From: Candidatus Bathyarchaeum sp.
Lineage (GTDB): Archaea > Thermoproteota > Bathyarchaeia > Bathyarchaeales > Bathyarchaeaceae
NCBI GenBank assembly: GCA_026014565.1
Contig: JAOZIB010000014.1
Span: 20,390-84,389, forward strand
DNA: 64,000 nucleotides
Direction of reading: 5' to 3'
This document shows positions 59,677 to 64,000 of the stretch, piece by piece (the stretch's first letter is position 1; every line of letters begins with the position of its first letter). A model generated the notes under the pieces. That model was not told the origin of the DNA, did not search any database, and saw only the letters and a program-made list of their open reading frames with translations. Both the position numbers and the translations under genes were made by a program.

Positions 59677-59886
59677 TTTTTTGGTTTTTGACGAGGTCAA
59701 ATCACAGCAAGATGACAAAATTTTTGATTGAAAAGAAATGGGTTTGCTGAGGCCATGCGTTATCAAATAGGCGAAAAAATGAAAAACAGTGCCACTATCA
59801 CACGGATGATTTTTCATTTTCTTGCATGTCTTTTCAGCCCCATTTCTTTGCTTATTCCAAAAAAAAGAAGGGAAGGAAAAATGTGT

Positions 59887-62430
59887 TTATTTTCTCCTTT
59901 TTAGCAGAACAAATGCTAGTGCCGCGATAGCTGCTATTGCAACAACTCCAATTATGATGGCTATTTCCGTTGTAATCAGTGGTGTTTCAACTGATTCTCC
60001 GGGTTCAGTTGGTAATTCGGGTTCTTCAGGTTCAATTGGTGCTGCGGGTGCGAGTGCTTCATCGACTCCAAAGTATCCTGTTGCAGAAGAGCCGTAGTAA
60101 GAGTTTGAGCCGCTAAAAGTTGCAATGACCATATATTGTCCAGAAACTTCAGGTGTGAACATTAAGCCATAGTTACCGTTTGCGTCTGTTGTGGTGGTTC
60201 CGATGGATTGGTAGTTGTTATTTCCATCTACAACTTCGATTGTAACTTGAACGCCAGCGGCGTCCGCAGGTCGCGCGAATTGGTTGTACACGTATAGCAT
60301 CCAGTCAGTCATATCTGCGTCAGATACTGCAGCAACCCCATTGGGGAATCTTAGTTTGATTGCTTCGTCTTTGGTTCCGGGAGAAACGTCCATAACTGTT
60401 CCAGTTATCATGACGCTATTGCCCTGAGTCATAACTTGCGGGTTTGCTTGCACTGTTGTTGCTGAGGCTCCTTTACCGATGGCGTAGATTCTTTGGTCGT
60501 ATTCGTTATACATTGTTATGATGCTGTCACCAATGATTGGAGTTGAACTCCATTCGCTTCCGCGGTAAGGTATCCTGAAGATTTGATCTCCAGTTTCCAG
60601 GTCCAAGCAGATGAAAGGTGCTCCACGGGGTTGTGGGTCTCGGGGGTTGTGTTCGGTGTTTTCTATGTACAGTTTTCCGTCAGCAACAAATACTGGTCGG
60701 AATCTCCACAGGTTGTTGTGCAAAACTTCTGTATATTGGTCATCAATATCAAAAGTCCAGTCCACTGCTCCAGTTTGTGCATTATAGCACCAGACGGTTC
60801 CACCATAGTTTCCAGCAATAACTTTGCCATCAGCAATGATGTCCCAGCTGTTACCAGAAGAGTGTCCCCAGTTGTCGGTGTAGTGTCGCATGGGTGTTGG
60901 TCCCCAGATTTCTTCACCTGTGCTCAGGCGGAAACCATAGGTTACACGAGTCTCTTTTGTGGAAACAATAAACAAGTCTTCTTCTTCGCTTACGTCTTCA
61001 ACAGATAGCAATGCGGCTCCACTAGGTACTGCCCAGGTAGTATCCCACATCAGTTCAGCATCACCATGTTCTAAATCAACACAGATTGCCCACATAGTAG
61101 CAGGATCAGGTGCAGGACCACTACGAGTGAAGTCAGCTCCAAGAATTACTCCCTGACGGTACTTGTAAACACTTCCAGGAAGTTCAGCTAAACCATCAAT
61201 GGTAACAGTCCATTCGATTCCTGCTGATGCATTATAGGTTTGTCCTTGGGGTCTCCAGCTTCCTTCAGAAGAAACTATTCTACTAGAGTTCCAAAGCGTC
61301 ATTGTTCCAGCATTTTTGTCTATGCTATAAAGGAATATTTCGCCTTTTGGTCCATAGACTTTGGTGCCGCTTGGCATGCCTTCCATGGTGTATACCCATC
61401 GTCCAGTGAAGGGGTCAAAAGCGTGCCAGTCACTTCCGCTTGTTGCCCACAGGAAATCAAATACACCGTGATAATTGTATGAGTCCCAGTAGAAAGTTTG
61501 ACCAAAAGCTAACCTTAGGTTTGTTGCTGTTGGCGCGTCTAAGGATTTGCTCCAAAGCATTTCACCTGTGTGGATGTCAATGGCGTTTACCCATTGTTCT
61601 GCATTGGTACCGATTCCTTCAAATTGGTTGTAGAATAACACTCCACCAATTATTACGGGTCCAGCAGCTCCAAAGAGTCCACCGCTTCCGAATTTTCCTT
61701 CGTAGGCATCACCTTGTTCAAAGCCTTGCCAAAGGCTTGTTCCTCCCGCCAGACCACCCATCGTTATTGGTTCTGTCCATAATACATGGGCGCTTTCTGG
61801 GGCATATTCATTGTAAGAAGCAATTATCGAGTGGGGATCTGGATTTGTTGGGGGCACATATCCAAGCCAGTTTGCTGAAATGGTGTACCATTCTCTGATT
61901 TGCTGGTCTATTGGACGACTCCAGTATTCTGTAGGCAAAGCGTGTCCCGGATAGAAAGATATTGGGTCTTCTTGGACAACAAATTCTAGTTCTTCACTGT
62001 AGGATTCCGTCATGATTGTTCCAGCAGGTCCAATGTACCCTGAATTTGCGATTAGCTCTTGTTCAGGGAAATGGGTTCGTGCACTGTAAGTTCCAACAAT
62101 TGTGGGTGTGTATGGAACCCCGGTACCTCCAGTTGAATCAGTATCAATCGGCCCTAGTACCTCAGTATTGCCTTGCGGGTCAGTTATTTCAACAGTTAAG
62201 CCCGACCAGCCTGCCATTGGTGGATTTGGTGTGGGATACACGCTTCCCACGTGAAACAAAAGGGGATTATTGACCTGCACAGGGTTGGGCATTACGTTGA
62301 TGTAAGGAACCGGTTCAAAGGTTTCTTGTGCGTGTCCTACACTAAAAGGTAGGGTGAACGTTAACAAAGATAATGATAGAGTAAGGGCTATCAACACCTT
62401 TGTTAATCTAGTTTTTTCCAGTTTATTCAT
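59887..62430 (-). CDS. Large exported PQQ-like beta-propeller protein with C-terminal anchor
   Basis: The protein has about 847 residues from ATG 62430, which follows GGTGA at 6 bases. A signal peptide (residues 8-33) comes first, then an N-terminal beta domain of about 120 residues. A propeller with PQQ-type blades follows (NAIDIHTGEMLWSK, YNAQTGAVDWTF), and a beta-sandwich near 680-790 with repeated strands. A proline/glutamate linker, a C-terminal helix and KRRK end it. It is displayed on the cell surface. It lacks the IPEF motif. The function is unknown; PQQ is not implied by the repeats. Confidence 0.83.
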   Translation of the reverse strand: MNKLEKTRLTKVLIALTLSLSLLTFTLPFSVGHAQETFEPVPYINVMPNPVQVNNPLLFHVGSVYPTPNPPMAGWSGLTVEITDPQGNTEVLGPIDTDSTGGTGVPYTPTIVGTYSARTHFPEQELIANSGYIGPAGTIMTESYSEELEFVVQEDPISFYPGHALPTEYWSRPIDQQIREWYTISANWLGYVPPTNPDPHSIIASYNEYAPESAHVLWTEPITMGGLAGGTSLWQGFEQGDAYEGKFGSGGLFGAAGPVIIGGVLFYNQFEGIGTNAEQWVNAIDIHTGEMLWSKSLDAPTATNLRLAFGQTFYWDSYNYHGVFDFLWATSGSDWHAFDPFTGRWVYTMEGMPSGTKVYGPKGEIFLYSIDKNAGTMTLWNSSRIVSSEGSWRPQGQTYNASAGIEWTVTIDGLAELPGSVYKYRQGVILGADFTRSGPAPDPATMWAICVDLEHGDAELMWDTTWAVPSGAALLSVEDVSEEEDLFIVSTKETRVTYGFRLSTGEEIWGPTPMRHYTDNWGHSSGNSWDIIADGKVIAGNYGGTVWCYNAQTGAVDWTFDIDDQYTEVLHNNLWRFRPVFVADGKLYIENTEHNPRDPQPRGAPFICLDLETGDQIFRIPYRGSEWSSTPIIGDSIITMYNEYDQRIYAIGKGASATTVQANPQVMTQGNSVMITGTVMDVSPGTKDEAIKLRFPNGVAAVSDADMTDWMLYVYNQFARPADAAGVQVTIEVVDGNNNYQSIGTTTTDANGNYGLMFTPEVSGQYMVIATFSGSNSYYGSSATGYFGVDEALAPAAPIEPEEPELPTEPGESVETPLITTEIAIIIGVVAIAAIAALAFVLLKRRK

Positions 62431-62636
62431 AAAAAATTCACCTTCTACCATCTACTTTTACTACAAAATGTTTATAAAATTTGGGATAAAGAACAAAAAA
62501 ATACGAAAAACGACACCAATCTAATTTAAAAAAATGTAAAAAATAAGATAAAAATTAAAAAATAATCAAGCCAACCCTGAAGACCACAGTGAAAACTAAG
62601 TAGCCCAAACAAGTAAAGAACCTGATCAACTCAAAA

Positions 62637-63725
62637 TTAACAGGCTTCAATGAAATTCAAAATTCTTTTTGCCGAGTTTCCATCACCAAAAGGATTTTTC
62701 CAATCAGTTTTTTGGACAATCATTGTTTTTGCAGATTCAAGAATTTTGTTCGGAGTAGTCCCAGCCAAGACGTTAGATTTAACTTCAAGAGTTTCAGGTC
62801 GCTCAGTGTTGTCACGTAAAGTAACACAAGGAACCCCCAGTATACAGGATTCTTCTTGCACACCACCAGAATCAGTGAAGATTAGTTTGGCTTTACTTTC
62901 AAGTTGCAAAAAGGACAAGTAATCAACCGGGTCAACAAGAGAAATGCCATCAGTTTTTATTCCAAAAGCTTGTATTTGTTTTCTAGCCCGAGGATGAATC
63001 GGATAAATCAGTTTAACACCAAACTCACGGCCAACAGACTGCAAACCTTCAATGATTCCACGGAACCGCGTTTGGTCATCAACGTTTTCTTGACGGTGAA
63101 GAGTAACCAAGAAGTAATCACCTTCGGTTAGACACAGCTCATCAAGAATTGTTGAGCCAGATTTTGAGAGTTCTAAGTTCTGAAAAACAGCATCAACCAC
63201 GGTGTTACCTGTAACAAACACGTTTTCGTTAGGGATTCCTTCTCCCAGTAGTATTTTTTGGGATTTTTCTGTGGGAGCAAACAAATAATCTGAAGCGTGA
63301 TCGGCTAAAACCCGGTTTATTTCTTCAGGCATTTTTCGGTCGTAACTGCGCAATCCGGCTTCGACATGTCCTACTTTGATTCCTAGTTTTGCTGCTGCTA
63401 AAGCTCCGGCAAGAACAGTGTTGGTGTCCCCTTGAACTAAAACCACATCAGGTTTTTCTTTTTTGAGCACTTGTTCAATTTTGATTAGCATCTTACCGGT
63501 TTGTTCTGCATGACTGGCTGAACCCACATCCAAATTGTATTTTGCTTCAGTTAAAGCCAGTTGTTCAAAAAACACTCGGTCCATGTTGTAAGAATAATGC
63601 TGACCAGTATGAAGAACAAAATAATCCAAAGCTAACTGTTCACATAAGCGAATAACAGGTGACATTTTAATAATCTCAGGACGGGTGCCAAGAACAATTG
63701 AAATTTTCAGTTCACAGAACTCCAT
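62637..63725 (-). CDS. wecB: UDP-N-acetylglucosamine 2-epimerase (WecB)
   Basis: The protein has about 362 residues: VLGTRPEIIKMSPVIRLCEQ at the start, HTGQHYSYNM and QGDTNTVLAGALAAAKLG, GHVEAGLRSYDRKMPEEINR, and the end motif TDSGGVQEESCILGVPCVTLR. It converts UDP-GlcNAc to UDP-ManNAc, a precursor for surface polysaccharide or archaeal N-glycans. ATG at 63725 is preferred over the longer frame to 63755. Confidence 0.94.
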   Translation of the reverse strand: MEFCELKISIVLGTRPEIIKMSPVIRLCEQLALDYFVLHTGQHYSYNMDRVFFEQLALTEAKYNLDVGSASHAEQTGKMLIKIEQVLKKEKPDVVLVQGDTNTVLAGALAAAKLGIKVGHVEAGLRSYDRKMPEEINRVLADHASDYLFAPTEKSQKILLGEGIPNENVFVTGNTVVDAVFQNLELSKSGSTILDELCLTEGDYFLVTLHRQENVDDQTRFRGIIEGLQSVGREFGVKLIYPIHPRARKQIQAFGIKTDGISLVDPVDYLSFLQLESKAKLIFTDSGGVQEESCILGVPCVTLRDNTERPETLEVKSNVLAGTTPNKILESAKTMIVQKTDWKNPFGDGNSAKRILNFIEAC

Positions 63726-63850
63726 TGAAGCTTTCAAGCAAGAACATAACAACAAACTACGCCATAAATTAACATTAAAGTCTTCCGAGTGTTATCAGAT
63801 AACTTTTGGTTATCAAAAAATCAAGTTAATCCAAGGCCAGTGAAGGTCTT

Positions 63851-64000
63851 CTAGGTTAATTGGGCAATTTGTTTGACGTATTTTTCGATGTTGAACTTGC
63901 GTCGTAAACCATTTGCATTCATGTAACGTATTTTACCAAAAATGAGTCGTTCTTTCCATGGTCGGTCGTGTTTGCCAAAGCACCAAGCGACTCCAGTAAA
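63851..64000 (-). CDS. phr: C-terminal end of a class II DNA photolyase (partial, runs off the window)
   Basis: The 49 visible codons end in TAG at 63851 and read [20 protein letters not shown] then [17 protein letters not shown]. This is the conserved C-terminal block of class II CPD photolyases, which repair UV dimers with FADH-minus and blue light. The gene continues beyond 64000 on the minus strand. The rest was not available, so completeness cannot be judged. It suggests at least occasional exposure to light. Confidence 0.82.
   Translation of the reverse strand, partial: FTGVAWCFGKHDRPWKERLIFGKIRYMNANGLRRKFNIEKYVKQIAQLT

Noticed and set aside
1..64000. tRNA, rRNA or CRISPR arrays
   Set aside because: I looked through the intergenic gaps for T-loop/acceptor patterns and spaced repeats and found none I can support. 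A tRNA scan would be needed to be sure.

Overview
The window is archaeal and AT-rich. It carries a thermosome subunit, an archaeal histone, ABCE1, Cgi121 and Sua5 of tRNA t6A synthesis, RNA 3'-phosphate cyclase, an ADP-forming acyl-CoA synthetase and methanofuran-biosynthesis genes. Start sites often have GGTG/GGAGG-type ribosome sites, TTG and GTG starts are frequent, and several secreted proteins end in an IPEF motif, one membrane helix and a basic tail. Together these point to a Bathyarchaeia-like lineage of Thermoproteota with an archaeal C1 (methanofuran) pathway. The taxonomic assignment is inference; no rRNA or tRNA gene was recognised in the window.

Layout. Positions 0.1-4.2 kb hold a coiled-coil microprotein and a crotonase / thiolase / DUF35 / 3-hydroxyacyl-CoA dehydrogenase operon. 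Positions 4.3-5.9 kb encode an arrestin-like protein and an SPFH membrane protein. Positions 6.2-8.2 kb hold a fluoride riboswitch with crcB, then MTA phosphorylase converging on a phosphoribosyltransferase. Positions 8.9-11.8 kb encode two secreted repeat proteins, followed by ABCE1. Positions 14-20 kb hold AIM24-like, MscS, Sua5, Cgi121, a second phosphoribosyltransferase, HtpX and RtcA. Positions 20.3-25 kb hold small proteins (one of 31 aa), a ROK kinase, the thermosome and the histone. Positions 25.2-30.4 kb hold an ADP-forming acyl-CoA synthetase fused to a GNAT domain, an ABC-ATPase remnant, Nfu, a molybdopterin oxidoreductase and endonuclease IV. Positions 30.8-34.5 kb encode cell-surface proteins and a winged-helix regulator.

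The most interesting part is 34.8-43 kb. An alpha-ribazole kinase (cblS) and transporter (cblT) pair is divergent from a second CblS-like protein. That second protein carries an N-terminal ribbon-helix-helix DNA-binding domain and has lost both acidic residues that the kinase copy keeps. It looks like a retired enzyme serving as a cobamide-precursor sensor and repressor. Next to it is a methanofuran cluster (mfnD-mfnF-mfnE, mfnB and a HisA-like protein). Cobamide and methanofuran are both cofactors of archaeal C1 metabolism.

Positions 43-49 kb hold MsrA, two ATP-pyrophosphatase-type enzymes, a membrane-anchored HTH protein next to a secreted beta-propeller, a ferredoxin, a zinc-ribbon protein and an AbrB protein. 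Positions 49.8-54.2 kb are a minus-strand nucleotide-sugar operon ending in a malate dehydrogenase. The rest holds PepF, an Lrp-type regulator, SfsA, a methyltransferase, a large secreted propeller, WecB, and at the right edge the C-terminus of a class II DNA photolyase. No CRISPR array, insertion sequence or prophage was seen.
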